This document shows, piece by piece, positions 45,193-52,869 of a stretch of DNA of 64,000 nt (position 1 is its first letter; the number at the start of each line of letters is the position of its first letter). The notes under the pieces are model-generated. The model made no database searches and had not been told where the DNA came from. It saw only the letters and a list, made by a program, of their open reading frames with translations. Source of the DNA: Thioalkalivibrio sp. ALJ24 (GTDB lineage: Bacteria > Pseudomonadota > Gammaproteobacteria > Ectothiorhodospirales > Ectothiorhodospiraceae); the NCBI RefSeq assembly GCF_000377785.1, contig NZ_KB898724.1:186001-250000 (forward strand). Direction: 5' to 3'. The position numbers and the translations under genes were made by a program.

Positions 45193-46596
45193 ATGCACAA
45201 TCTGAAACGCTCCATCCTGCTGGCTTTAGGTGGCGCTTCTATCGTTGGAGCGGGGCCCGTAGTCGCAGAGACTTTGGAAATCGAGGCGAAGGGAGAACGT
45301 TGGGAACTCACTACAACTGACGAGTTGAACTTCGGATTGCTTGAACGTCAACCGTGGTGGGACGATGACGATGCTGCCAGCGACTTTGCGGAAGCGGAGC
45401 GGGGAAGACTTCCTGGTGACGCCCATTTCGCTTTTGAGGATCTAGGTGACGGTTTGTTCGACATGAAATTCTGGGATTCCAGAATTGAGGACGATACTCG
45501 TCCGTTTGTTGACTCTGAAGACGAGGGCGTGGTGACGGAGGGCGTGGAGAGGGATGTTTGCATTGCGGCCCCGCAGCCGACATCCGATGGAGCCTCCCTA
45601 AGCCCTGAAGAGGTGAGAGCTTGCTCGTTCGCGATTGCAGAGCGGATGATATCGCTGGCGTCGGTCTCGGAGAGTCTGGAGTCCAGCGGCCGCGCGGTGG
45701 CGGGGGCGCTGACCGCCAGCATGCTCAATCTGCATGGGGCGCACGGTCGGCCGATGACGCGCCTCACGGATGCCGGGCAGACGACCGCCTGGGTGCTGGG
45801 GGACTACGGCATCCGCTCGCATGGGCCGGCGGACGGATACAGTGGGGTGTTCGGCGTGGGCGCCGGGCATAACTTCGGTCCGGTACAGCTGAACGCGACG
45901 GTCGGGCAGTCGCGCACCCGGGACGATCTGGTCTTCGGCGGGCGCGTACGCAATCAGAGCGATTTCGTGATGCTGGAGGGCATCGTGCCGCTGCTTGAGG
46001 AGCGCGGGCTGTTCCTCACCGTGAACGGCTATCACCAGTGGGGTGACGTGGAAGTGCGCCGCGGCTACCTCGACAGCGCCGGCCAGCAGGATGCCTCCAG
46101 CGCCTCGCCCGATCTGCACGGCTACGGCGTGCGTGCCCGGGTCGACTGGGTGGATGCGTGGGAAGGCTCCAGCGCCCGCCTGAGCCCTTACGCCGATCTC
46201 AGCTACTCGCGCGTGCGTCTGGACAGCTACCGCGAGGCCGGTGGCTCGCTGCCGGCGGAATTCGACCGTCGGCGGGACAGCGTGACCGAGGTGCGCGCCG
46301 GCTCCGAGCTGGCCCTGCCCATCCCCGACTCGGTTTTCGAGGTCACGGCGCTCGCTGCGGTTGCCCATCGCTTCGACAGCGACGGCGCCCGCACCAGTGG
46401 CCGCATGGTGGGCAATCCGTTCGTGGAGAACGATTTCGACCTCGACGGCCGTGACTACGACCAGACCTGGGTGCGCGGCGGGATCGGCATCGAGGGCCCC
46501 ATGGGCCCCGGAGACTTCTCCGTGATGCTGAACGGGACGACCACCGGTGAGATGGAATCCGGCTGGCTTGCCGCGTCCTACCGCGTCGATTTCTAG
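45193..46596 (+). CDS. Autotransporter-type outer-membrane beta-barrel protein
   Basis: A 467-residue protein: signal peptide MHNLKRSILLALGGASIVGAG, a short acidic N-terminal domain (about 26-165) and a C-terminal autotransporter barrel (about 190-467) ending AASYRVDF with terminal Phe. The barrel has Gly/Tyr-rich strands such as WVLGDYGIRSHGPADGYSGVFGVGAGHNFG. Two Cys (RDVCIAAP, VRACSFAI) bracket the end of the N-terminal domain and may form a disulfide. Base composition changes near 45650: the first third is visibly AT-richer than the barrel part, suggesting exchange of the exposed portion. GGAGGAACC precedes the ATG. Passenger function is unknown. Confidence 0.85.
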   Translation: MHNLKRSILLALGGASIVGAGPVVAETLEIEAKGERWELTTTDELNFGLLERQPWWDDDDAASDFAEAERGRLPGDAHFAFEDLGDGLFDMKFWDSRIEDDTRPFVDSEDEGVVTEGVERDVCIAAPQPTSDGASLSPEEVRACSFAIAERMISLASVSESLESSGRAVAGALTASMLNLHGAHGRPMTRLTDAGQTTAWVLGDYGIRSHGPADGYSGVFGVGAGHNFGPVQLNATVGQSRTRDDLVFGGRVRNQSDFVMLEGIVPLLEERGLFLTVNGYHQWGDVEVRRGYLDSAGQQDASSASPDLHGYGVRARVDWVDAWEGSSARLSPYADLSYSRVRLDSYREAGGSLPAEFDRRRDSVTEVRAGSELALPIPDSVFEVTALAAVAHRFDSDGARTSGRMVGNPFVENDFDLDGRDYDQTWVRGGIGIEGPMGPGDFSVMLNGTTTGEMESGWLAASYRVDF

Positions 46597-47062
46597 TCAC
46601 TACCGTCCAGATCGGGTCGGCGACATCCGTCGCCGACCCGGCATGTCCGCTTGTCCCCGTCTCTTGCCCGCCTGACTTTTCTGACCTTCGCCGCTCGCGC
46701 GGACTCTCCATCAATTCCCCTGCCTGCTGTCGGTGGCGGCATCGCCGCCCATGCGCCCAAGCTATGTTGTGCCATTGCAACAGCGGTCCATCCTGGCACC
46801 CTCGGTCGCCAGTTGTTGCGCATTCGCAACACGCGGCACTGCGTGCCGCAAGCCCGATCAAACGCGTTTGCTCGGGGTTTTCCGTCTGCACCCGTGGGTA
46901 ACCCCCGGCCCGTGTCTGGTCTGCCATATCGCGTCAAGAAGCGATTTGAAATCAGTGACTTGTGTGTTTTCTTCGGCACCCGGCGGCATGCCGACCTTTC
47001 CGGCCTCGGCCCGCAACCGACTGCCCGAGTTCACGAATACCGCATTTTTTCCGCCACAAGGG
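46597..47062. other. Long non-coding gap with hairpins and a LacI-like palindrome
   Basis: No convincing gene lies between the barrel gene and the porin promoter. It holds a hairpin gttgcg-catt-cgcaac near 46815-46830 and a 20-bp near-palindrome at 46855-46874 (cgatcaaacgcgtttgctcg, one mismatch) whose centre AAACGCGTTT resembles LacI-family operators. The stretch is less GC-rich than the genes on both sides. Confidence 0.5.
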
Positions 47063-47091
47063 TTGAAATGCGACACCGTGGCGTATATAAA
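47063..47091 (+). promoter_or_regulatory. Porin promoter
   Basis: TTGAAA (47063-47068) and TATAAA (47086-47091) are 17 bp apart, one of the best sigma70 matches in the window. Transcription should start near 47098, giving a 5' UTR of about 68 nt, long enough for small-RNA control. Confidence 0.7.
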
Positions 47092-47165
47092 ACACAGGAC
47101 ATCGCGGGGCCGACGGGTTCCGGGATGCAACTGACAGCAAGAATTCACCTCCTGGGAGAAGCATC

Positions 47166-48311
47166 ATGAAGAAAAAGATCCTTGCAGTGGCCGTTGCCGG
47201 CGCCTTCGCCGTCCCGGCCTTCGCGCACGCCGATTCCTCCGTGACCCTGTCCGGCACCCTGCAGACGCAGGTCGTGGGCTATGGCTCGTGGGGCGACGCG
47301 GACAGCAACGTCGAAATGGCTGACGCGGGCGGCATCGTTGCTCGCGGCGACGGTGCTGGCCCCAACCGCATCACCTTCGACGTGAATCATGATCTGGGTG
47401 GCGGCCTGTCCGCGATCGCCCGGTACAACACCGATCTGAACGTCAGCAGCGCCGGTGGCCTGTCCGATCGTGACACCTACGTCGGTCTGAGTGGCGACTT
47501 CGGTACCGTCACCGTCGGCCGTCAGGCCACCCCGTTCAACACCGCCGGTCGGGATCCGCTGAACGCGACCTTCCTCCAGGCCCGCATGAACGCCGGCCGC
47601 ACCGGCCCGCTGGGCGGTCTCGGTAACGGTGGCTTCCTGGATGACGCCATCGCCTACTCCAACGACTGGGGCATGGTGAACTTCGCCGGCGCTCTGGTCC
47701 TGGATCCGGCGGATGATTCCGATACGGCCCTGTCCGCACGCGTGGGCTTCAACGTGATGGATGGCCTGGAGATCTACGGTGCCTACACCCACGCCGATGA
47801 TCACTCCTTCGTGGCGAACCAGCTTGACGGCAACGCCGGCGAGTTTGTCGATCTGATTCGCGGTTGGGCGGATATTATTGGTGTGAGTGGCGCGCTTGAT
47901 GACCTCGACGGCGACGGTACGAGCATCGAAGACGCTCTTCTGGTAGGTGCCGGTGATGCGCGCCTCGGCAAGATCGGTGCGGACTGGAGCCAGGGCCCGT
48001 TCCGTGTGGTCGGTGAAGTCGAGCATGTCGACATCGAAACTGCCGCCGGTAACACGGTTGCGGATTACGAGGCCTACTTCCTCTCGGGTAGCTACACCAT
48101 GGGTCAGCTGGACTTTGTCCTGAACCTGGGTCACACCGATAACACCGGTGGCAGCAACGGTCGCGACTACGTCGGTTTTGCCACGAAGTACAACTTCAGC
48201 AACAACGTGATGGCCTATGCCGGCGTTGGTTACCTCGACGATCGCGGCTTTAATGACGGCGAAGGTGAGGACACCACCTCCGTGGGTGCCGGTATGCGCG
48301 TCAGCTTCTAA
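47166..48311 (+). CDS. Outer-membrane porin (Gram-negative porin family)
   Basis: A 381-residue precursor: signal peptide MKKKILAVAVAGAFAVPAFAHA, then a 16-strand-type general porin beginning DSSVTLSGTLQTQVVGYGSWGD and ending SVGAGMRVSF with the C-terminal Phe needed for barrel assembly. LSGDFGTVTVGRQATPFNTAGRDPLN and the adjacent acidic stretch form the constriction-loop region. The protein is strongly acidic. GGGAG precedes the ATG, a near-consensus promoter lies upstream and tandem terminators follow, so high expression is likely. Codon choice is more regular than in the flanking autotransporter gene. Confidence 0.92.
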   Translation: MKKKILAVAVAGAFAVPAFAHADSSVTLSGTLQTQVVGYGSWGDADSNVEMADAGGIVARGDGAGPNRITFDVNHDLGGGLSAIARYNTDLNVSSAGGLSDRDTYVGLSGDFGTVTVGRQATPFNTAGRDPLNATFLQARMNAGRTGPLGGLGNGGFLDDAIAYSNDWGMVNFAGALVLDPADDSDTALSARVGFNVMDGLEIYGAYTHADDHSFVANQLDGNAGEFVDLIRGWADIIGVSGALDDLDGDGTSIEDALLVGAGDARLGKIGADWSQGPFRVVGEVEHVDIETAAGNTVADYEAYFLSGSYTMGQLDFVLNLGHTDNTGGSNGRDYVGFATKYNFSNNVMAYAGVGYLDDRGFNDGEGEDTTSVGAGMRVSF

Positions 48312-48343
48312 GAGTCTCGAACTCTGAAGCAAGCGTTATAACA

Positions 48344-48389
48344 ACGGGCGAAAGCCCGTTTTGCGGGGCCCTCCGGGGCCCCGTTTTTT
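48344..48389 (+). terminator. Tandem intrinsic terminators of the porin gene
   Basis: A first stem (acgggc-gaaa-gcccgt, 48344-48359) followed by TTTT is backed by a second GC stem (48364-48383) with six T. A third hairpin at 48396-48414 lies just after. Stacked terminators fit a strongly expressed gene. Confidence 0.88.
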
Positions 48390-48506
48390 GTGGAGGGCCG
48401 CGCATTGCGCGGCCTTTCGCGTTTGGGTATGAGGTTGGGGTGATGACACCCGAATGGCTACGATGGACCGGTCGAAGAGTTCTACCGAACGAAAGAGGGG
48501 GGCAAC

Positions 48507-48779
48507 ATGAAGATCGAAGTGGAGCATCGGCCGGCAAGCGAACGGCTGGAGGCACTGGGTGTGTTCGACTGGCCGGTGTGGGAGAAGGAGGCGTCCAGTT
48601 TCCCCTGGCATTACGACGAGACCGAGGTGTGCTACATCCTCGAGGGCCAGGTAACGGTGACCCCGGAAGGTGGCGAGCCGGTGACGGTGGGCGAGGGGGA
48701 TCTGGTCACGTTCCCGGCGGGCATGGACTGCACCTGGGAGATCCACCGCGATATCCGCAAGCACTACCGTTTCGAATAG
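48507..48779 (+). CDS. Small cupin-domain protein (cupin_3/EutQ-like)
   Basis: A 90-residue single-domain cupin. Motif 1 is HYDETEVCYILEGQVTVTPEGG and motif 2 GEGDLVTFPAGMDCTWEI, the pattern of the DUF861/cupin_3 group, with His in motif 1 and reduced metal ligands in motif 2. Its ligand is unknown. GGGGGG-type purine tract and proper spacing precede the ATG. It lies between the porin terminators and the AT-rich gap. Confidence 0.88.
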   Translation: MKIEVEHRPASERLEALGVFDWPVWEKEASSFPWHYDETEVCYILEGQVTVTPEGGEPVTVGEGDLVTFPAGMDCTWEIHRDIRKHYRFE

Positions 48780-48888
48780 GCTCCGGCACGGGCATTCACC
48801 CGGGAAACGGATACAGGAACGGCCCTGGCCGCGAAGATCGGGGCCCGCAGGCAAAGGGGGGTGCGTGCGAGCACGCGGTGGGGGTGTC

Positions 48889-48956
48889 AAAAAAGAGAAA
48901 AGACCGAACAACATCCCTGTTGAACGGCCTTTCGGCAGGAACTTCCCTGTTCCTGA
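48889..48956 (-). ncRNA. Candidate GGA-motif small RNA (Csr/Rsm sponge-like)
   Basis: The predicted minus-strand transcript of about 68 nt forms two hairpins that present GGGA in or near the loops: AGGAAC-AGGGAA-GTTCCT and CAACA-GGGA-TGTTG. The second is extended by CCG/CGG pairs and followed by TCTTTTCTCTTTTTT, giving a terminator. AGGA/GGGA loops are what CsrA/RsmA-family proteins bind in CsrB- and RsmY/Z-type RNAs. A sigma70-like promoter and a CRP-like palindrome lie directly upstream. No protein frame fits the segment. The RNA is short and has only three GGA motifs, so a different role is possible. Confidence 0.45.
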
Positions 48957-48962
48957 TTGGGG

Positions 48963-48991
48963 ATATTATCCGTGCCTCCGGGGTGAAACAA
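48963..48991 (-). promoter_or_regulatory. Candidate promoter of the small RNA
   Basis: On the minus strand TTGTTT (48991-48986) and TAATAT (48968-48963) are 17 bp apart in an AT-rich island; the start would be near 48956. Confidence 0.45.
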
Positions 48992-49007
48992 TATTGATTG
49001 TGTGTTT

Positions 49008-49025
49008 TTGTGATTAATACCACAA
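49008..49025. promoter_or_regulatory. CRP-like palindrome
   Basis: TTGTGATTAATACCACAA contains TGTGA-N6-CCACA, matching nine of ten CRP half-site bases. Its centre is about 60 bp upstream of the predicted small-RNA start, the usual class I activator position. Confidence 0.45.
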
Positions 49026-49159
49026 AAAATGGATTGGAATCAGTCTAAATGTTCGGCAAAATCAACGAGGATAGGGATAAAAAGACCGAATAAACAGAAG
49101 TCTAGGAGGTCTTGCGCCGCGCCTCGGGTGGAAGTCTTGCGCACACGGGGCGGGGTGGT

Positions 49160-49837
49160 TCAACGGGCGAGCCACTGGGCGTCCAGCCGCGTGTCGAAGG
49201 TCTCCTCGACCCGGCGCAGGTAGTACATCATGTCCACCGGCAGGTTGATGCCATCGTGCATCTGCAGCGGGTAGAGATCGGCGGCGATCACGCAGTCGGC
49301 GATGGACGGGTGGCCGAGATAGAAGCCATTGGCGGCCAGGTGACGGGCGAGTTCGGGCAGGCGGCTGAGCCGGGCCAGTTGCTGGTAGCCGTCGTAGCGG
49401 TCGTTGGCGAGTTCTTCCAGGGTCATGCCGAAGCGGTGTTCCACGTTCGCCTTGAAGTCGGCGAGGGCATCGGCGTCCTGGCCGATGCCGTGGTAGCCGG
49501 GGGCGAGCGGGGCGTACAGGCGCTCGAGTACGACGTCCACGCGGGCGCGCCAGTCGAGCAGGGCCTGCCAGGCGTCTTCGGCGATGATCCCCGCGGACAG
49601 CGGTTCGCCGCTCGGGAACAGCTCGTCGATCGCGCGCAGGGCCGCCGTGGTGTCGGTGTACAGGGCGCCGTCTTCGGTGGCGAGCACCGGTGACTGGCGC
49701 GCGATGCCCAGCTCGAAGAAGGTCTCGTCGTCGAACCAGTCCACCGCGCGGGTCTCGAGTGCCGCGCCCTTGTAGCCGCAGGCCAGGCGGATCCGGTCGG
49801 CCTTCGGGTCGTGGGCGAAGTGGTAGAGGGTCGCCAT
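49160..49837 (-). CDS. Glutathione S-transferase-like protein
   Basis: A 225-residue protein with an N-terminal thioredoxin-like half (ATLYHFAHDPKADRIRLACGYKG; later ARQSPVLATEDGALYTDTTAALRAIDELF with the Pro and Asp-Thr of the glutathione site). An all-helical C-terminal half has NGFYLGHPSIADCVIAADLYPL, the GST N-capping box. Its ATG overlaps the stop of the EVE gene (ATGA), so the two are co-translated. Substrate is unknown. Confidence 0.87.
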   Translation of the reverse strand: MATLYHFAHDPKADRIRLACGYKGAALETRAVDWFDDETFFELGIARQSPVLATEDGALYTDTTAALRAIDELFPSGEPLSAGIIAEDAWQALLDWRARVDVVLERLYAPLAPGYHGIGQDADALADFKANVEHRFGMTLEELANDRYDGYQQLARLSRLPELARHLAANGFYLGHPSIADCVIAADLYPLQMHDGINLPVDMMYYLRRVEETFDTRLDAQWLAR

Positions 49838-50331
49838 CAGGCCGAACCCCCGTTGGTTCTGCCCTGAGCCTGCCCGCGCGTGGCGTGGGCGAGGATGAAG
49901 TCCCACTGGTCCTCGGTCAGCGGCATCACCGACAGGCGGTTGCCGCGGCGCACCAGCGGGCTGTCGGCCAGCTCGGGCTGCTGCTTGAGCCAGTCGAGGG
50001 TGAGGATGTCGTCGAATTTCTCCTCGAAGGCGACGTCCACCCGCAGCCAGCGCGGGTTGTCGGGATCGCTCTTGGGGTCGTAGTGCTTGTCCTCGGGGTC
50101 GAAGGCGCAGGAATCCGGGTAGGCCTCTTTCTCGATGCGCATGATGCCGACGATGCCCGGCGGTTTGGCGTTGGAGTGGTAGAAGAAGGCGAGATCGCCC
50201 TTCTTCATCTCGTCACGCATCATGTTGCGCACCTGGTAGTTGCGGATCCCGTCCCAGGGCTCCACGCCCACGCGTTCGAGATCGTCGATGCCGAACTCGT
50301 CGGGTTCGGATTTCATCAGCCAGTAGCCCAT
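49837..50331 (-). CDS. EVE-domain protein
   Basis: A 164-residue protein nearly filled by one EVE domain (PUA-like fold): YWLMKSEPDEFGIDDLE at the start, GIRNYQVRNMMRDEMKKGDLAFFYHSN, PGIVGIMRIEKEAYPD and LSVMPLTEDQWDFIL. EVE domains bind modified bases in DNA or RNA; stand-alone forms are conserved in bacteria and human THYN1. It is downstream of 5-FCL and coupled to the GST gene. Confidence 0.95.
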   Translation of the reverse strand: MGYWLMKSEPDEFGIDDLERVGVEPWDGIRNYQVRNMMRDEMKKGDLAFFYHSNAKPPGIVGIMRIEKEAYPDSCAFDPEDKHYDPKSDPDNPRWLRVDVAFEEKFDDILTLDWLKQQPELADSPLVRRGNRLSVMPLTEDQWDFILAHATRGQAQGRTNGGSA

Positions 50332-50349
50332 GTCGTCGCGTTCCTTGAA

Positions 50350-51018
50350 TCAGTCGTTGTCAGGTGTCTGCAGGGTAGCGGTGGCCTGTCCGTGCCGGGG
50401 GAAGACATGCCAGCCGGTCTCGGTGACCACGGCATCCAGCGGCACGTCCCAGGGCTGGACCGGCAGGGCCTCGACCTGCTGCAGGTCATGGGCCACGCCG
50501 ATCAGGCGCGGGCGGTGGATGCCGAAGCGCCGCCGGGCGAAGTAGCGGTCGTAGTAGCCCGCGCCCATGCCCATGCGGTTGCCGTCGCGGTCGAAGGCGA
50601 CCAGCGGCATCAGCACCACCTGCATCTCGCGGCGCCAGACCCGGGGTGCCTCGGGGCAGGGCTCGGCGATGCCGAAGCCATTGGGGCACAGGCGGTCGCC
50701 GGGGCGCCACTGGTGGAAGCGCATGCGTCCCGGGCGTCGGGTGTCCATCACCGGCAGGGCGATGCGCGTGCCGCGCCGGGCGAGGGCATGGGTCAGGGCG
50801 GTCAGGTCGACCTCGCCGCGCAGGCCGCGGTAGGCGCCCACGCAGTGCGGCTGCCAGCGCTCCAGCCAGGCCAGCAGACGGCCGCTGATGGCCGCGTTGT
50901 GGGCATCCAGCCGGGCATCGGACAGGGCCGCGCGCCGGCGCCGGAGCTCGCGCCGCAGGCCGCGAGCGTCTTCGCGCGCAAGGGTGTCGGGATCGGGCGT
51001 ATTCACCGTGGTGGACAT
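50350..51018 (-). CDS. fau: 5-formyltetrahydrofolate cyclo-ligase
   Basis: A 222-residue enzyme (YgfA/Fau, MTHFS) that recycles 5-formyl-THF to methenyl-THF using ATP. It has LRRELRRRRAALSD at the start, IALPVMDTRRPGRMRFHQW and the ATP-site motif MPLVAFDRDGNRMGMGAGYYDRYFA. It lies directly after 6S RNA on the same strand, the arrangement in which E. coli ssrS and ygfA (fau) are co-transcribed. It connects with glyA and the gcv operon through the one-carbon pool. Confidence 0.95.
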   Translation of the reverse strand: MSTTVNTPDPDTLAREDARGLRRELRRRRAALSDARLDAHNAAISGRLLAWLERWQPHCVGAYRGLRGEVDLTALTHALARRGTRIALPVMDTRRPGRMRFHQWRPGDRLCPNGFGIAEPCPEAPRVWRREMQVVLMPLVAFDRDGNRMGMGAGYYDRYFARRRFGIHRPRLIGVAHDLQQVEALPVQPWDVPLDAVVTETGWHVFPRHGQATATLQTPDND

Positions 51019-51052
51019 GGCCGTGGGGACATGGGAGCGGCAGGAAATAAGA

Positions 51053-51245
51053 GGACGCGCCCCGCGGGCGCCGTCGTGACCTTCGACCTTGAACCAGCGG
51101 TTCAGGTGGGAGAAGTCTCCGAATCTTTAGGCTTTCCGCTCGGCGGCGGACCTGCACAGCGAAACGGAAGAACTCGGTCCCTGGGTGTTGCATTAAGGCT
51201 CAAGGGTACCACCCGGCCACGTTCGAACGCCGCAGCGACGCGTCC
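51053..51245 (-). ncRNA. ssrS: 6S RNA
   Basis: The gap between zapA and 5-FCL, where 6S RNA sits in many gammaproteobacteria, folds as expected on the minus strand. The ends GGACGCG and CGCGTCC close the outer stem. CCCTTGAGCC, GAGCGGAAAGCCTAAAG and CCACCTGAACCGCTGGTTCAAGG correspond in order to E. coli 6S segments CCCCTGAGCC, CGAGAAGCCTTAAAA and TCACCTTGAACC-type hairpin. Length is about 193 nt, against 184 in E. coli. 6S RNA mimics an open promoter and holds sigma70 RNA polymerase in stationary phase. Exact ends are estimated. Confidence 0.9.
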
Positions 51246-51298
51246 GGTTCCATTATGAACCAGATGGCCGGGGATTGCTCAAGCCGGCGCCCGGTTTT

Positions 51299-51658
51299 TC
51301 AGGAATTCCGGTGCGCGTCGCCGGTTCCGGAGCCGGCTTCGGGACCCGGCTGCGGTTCGCGCCCGAGGTTGCGCTCGATGTGGTCGGCCAGCGCGTGCAG
51401 GCGCTCCGGGGCGGCGCCACCGTGCTGACGGGCTTGCTGCAGTTCTTCCTTGCACTCCAGCATCTCGTGAGCGAGGTTCAGTGCCACCATCACCGCGATG
51501 CGTTCCGCGCCGACCACGCGTCCGCCGTCGCGCAGTTCGCGCATGCGCTCGTCGATCAGCGAGGCCGAGGCGAACAGATCGGCGCGTTCCTCCGGCGGGC
51601 AGGCGACGTGGTACTCCTTGCCCATGATGGTGATGCGGACCGGTTCGGACTGGCTCAT
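51299..51658 (-). CDS. zapA: Cell division protein ZapA
   Basis: A 119-residue protein that crosslinks FtsZ filaments at the division ring. It begins SEPVRITIMGKEYHVACPPEERADLFASASLIDERMRELRDG, recognised by VRITIMGKEY and the conserved Arg in the first helix, and continues as a long helix AVMVALNLAHEMLECKEELQQA. It is immediately upstream of 6S RNA and overlaps the start of its own gene with the stop of the ZapB-like gene (ATGA). Confidence 0.94.
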   Translation of the reverse strand: MSQSEPVRITIMGKEYHVACPPEERADLFASASLIDERMRELRDGGRVVGAERIAVMVALNLAHEMLECKEELQQARQHGGAAPERLHALADHIERNLGREPQPGPEAGSGTGDAHRNS

Positions 51659-51891
51659 TCGGACTGCTCCATCGACCGCAGGCGGGCGATCATGGTCTCG
51701 ACCCGGTGCCGGGCCTGTTCATTGCGTTCGCGGTAAGTCGCACGTTCGGTCCGCAGCTGGCGGACCTGTTCATGCAGGGCCCGGTTCTCCTCGCGCAGTT
51801 CGGCGTTTTCGTCCAGCAGCCGCAGGATCGCGGTCTCCAGGCGGTCGAGCGCATCGGGTTCCGGATTGCCGGGAGCATCGTTCTCGGACAT
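51655..51891 (-). CDS. TIGR02449/ZapB-like coiled-coil protein
   Basis: A 78-residue (85 if started at 51912) almost entirely coiled-coil protein, ALDRLETAILRLLDENAELREENRALHEQVRQLRTE in heptads. Small coiled-coil proteins of this type precede zapA in gammaproteobacteria and resemble ZapB, the ZapA partner. Its stop overlaps the zapA ATG. The start is uncertain because neither candidate has a strong ribosome site. Confidence 0.82.
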   Translation of the reverse strand: MSENDAPGNPEPDALDRLETAILRLLDENAELREENRALHEQVRQLRTERATYRERNEQARHRVETMIARLRSMEQSE

Positions 51892-52030
51892 GGCGGGGCG
51901 GGCCTCGGGCATGAGAAAGGGGAGCGAAGTCCCTGAATCCCGGAGTCTAGGAGGGGGTTGCCGGAACCGTCAACCGGAACACCGCCGGGTTGTGTTGCGA
52001 CCGGTGCGGGGGGTGGCCAGAATATGGTGC

Positions 52031-52318
52031 ATGACACAGCCTCCCGAACCCGCACCCGACGCCACGATCATCGAAGGCACGGCCCACAACGGCAAGCCAT
52101 GCCGAGTGGTGGACAACACCGGCACGATCCCGCGCGGCGAACTGGAACAGCTGCTGGAGGATCTGATCCGCGAAAAGCGCTTCGGCCTGACCGCGCTGTC
52201 CTCCGTCGGTTCCAGCGAGATCCGCCTGGGCGAGCCGCAGTTCACCCATCTGCAGCTGGGCGACGGCCTCTACCGCTTTCTGCTGTTTCCCTACGAAGCC
52301 CGTCTGGAGGCCTTCTGA
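52031..52318 (+). CDS. Small conserved hypothetical protein
   Basis: A 95-residue soluble protein starting MTQPPEPAPDATIIEGTAHNG. It seems to be a compact alpha/beta domain (ELEQLLEDLIREKRFGLTALSSVGSSEIRLGEPQFTHLQLGDGLYRFLLFPYEARL, seen as short motifs). I recognise no family. Its stop overlaps the ygfB start (TGATG), so it leads the ygfB-pepP-ubiH-ubiI operon, divergent from the zapB-like gene. Confidence 0.8.
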   Translation: MTQPPEPAPDATIIEGTAHNGKPCRVVDNTGTIPRGELEQLLEDLIREKRFGLTALSSVGSSEIRLGEPQFTHLQLGDGLYRFLLFPYEARLEAF

Positions 52319-52869
52319 TGGCGCAGTCCCGGGAAGAACGCCTGGCCCACGGCCTGCGCACCATGGGGTTCGCGCAGACCCCGGCCTCGGCCCACGGCCT
52401 GATCACCGGCTGCCTGGTGGCCGATCCGGATGCCGGCAACGACCTGCTGATCAACGCCCTGGGCGAGGCGCGGCCGCTGACGGACAACCCCGCCACCGAC
52501 TTCGAGTCGCTGGTGGATGAACTGCGCCGGCACCTGCTGGCGCAGCTGTACGACATCGAGCTCGGTTTCGGTCCGCTGGTGCCGGATGATGCGGAGATCG
52601 AGGCGCGTGCCCAGGCGCTGTCGGAATGGGCCGACGGCTTCATCAGCGGCCTGGGGCAGACGCCGCGGCTGGGCGGGCTCAAGCCCTCGGCCGAGTCGGC
52701 GGAGATCCTGCGCGACCTGGCCGAGATCGCGCGTCTGGATCCGGAGCCGGAAGACAGCGAGGCCTCGGAAAAGGACTTCGAGGAGCTGCTGGAATACGTG
52801 CGCGTGGGGGTGCTGCTGATCGCCGACGAGCTGGCCCCCGAGAACCCGACCCGGATCCCGATGCAATGA
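52318..52869 (+). CDS. ygfB: UPF0149 (YgfB/YecA-type) protein
   Basis: A 183-residue helical protein of the YgfB family: SAHGLITGCLVADPDAGNDLLINALGE, LLAQLYDIELGFGPLVPDD and LSEWADGFISGLG are conserved. In Pseudomonas YgfB affects ampDh3 expression, but a general function is not established. It overlaps pepP (ATGA), the same ygfB-pepP order as in E. coli, which supports the symbol. Confidence 0.92.
   Translation: MAQSREERLAHGLRTMGFAQTPASAHGLITGCLVADPDAGNDLLINALGEARPLTDNPATDFESLVDELRRHLLAQLYDIELGFGPLVPDDAEIEARAQALSEWADGFISGLGQTPRLGGLKPSAESAEILRDLAEIARLDPEPEDSEASEKDFEELLEYVRVGVLLIADELAPENPTRIPMQ

Noticed and set aside
46733-47134. Small open frames before the porin
   Set aside because: None has a ribosome site or normal composition, and they cross the promoter region.
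48440-48997. A 185-codon frame over the cupin gene and the AT-rich gap
   Set aside because: It overlaps the cupin gene out of frame and its second half passes through the predicted RNA terminator.
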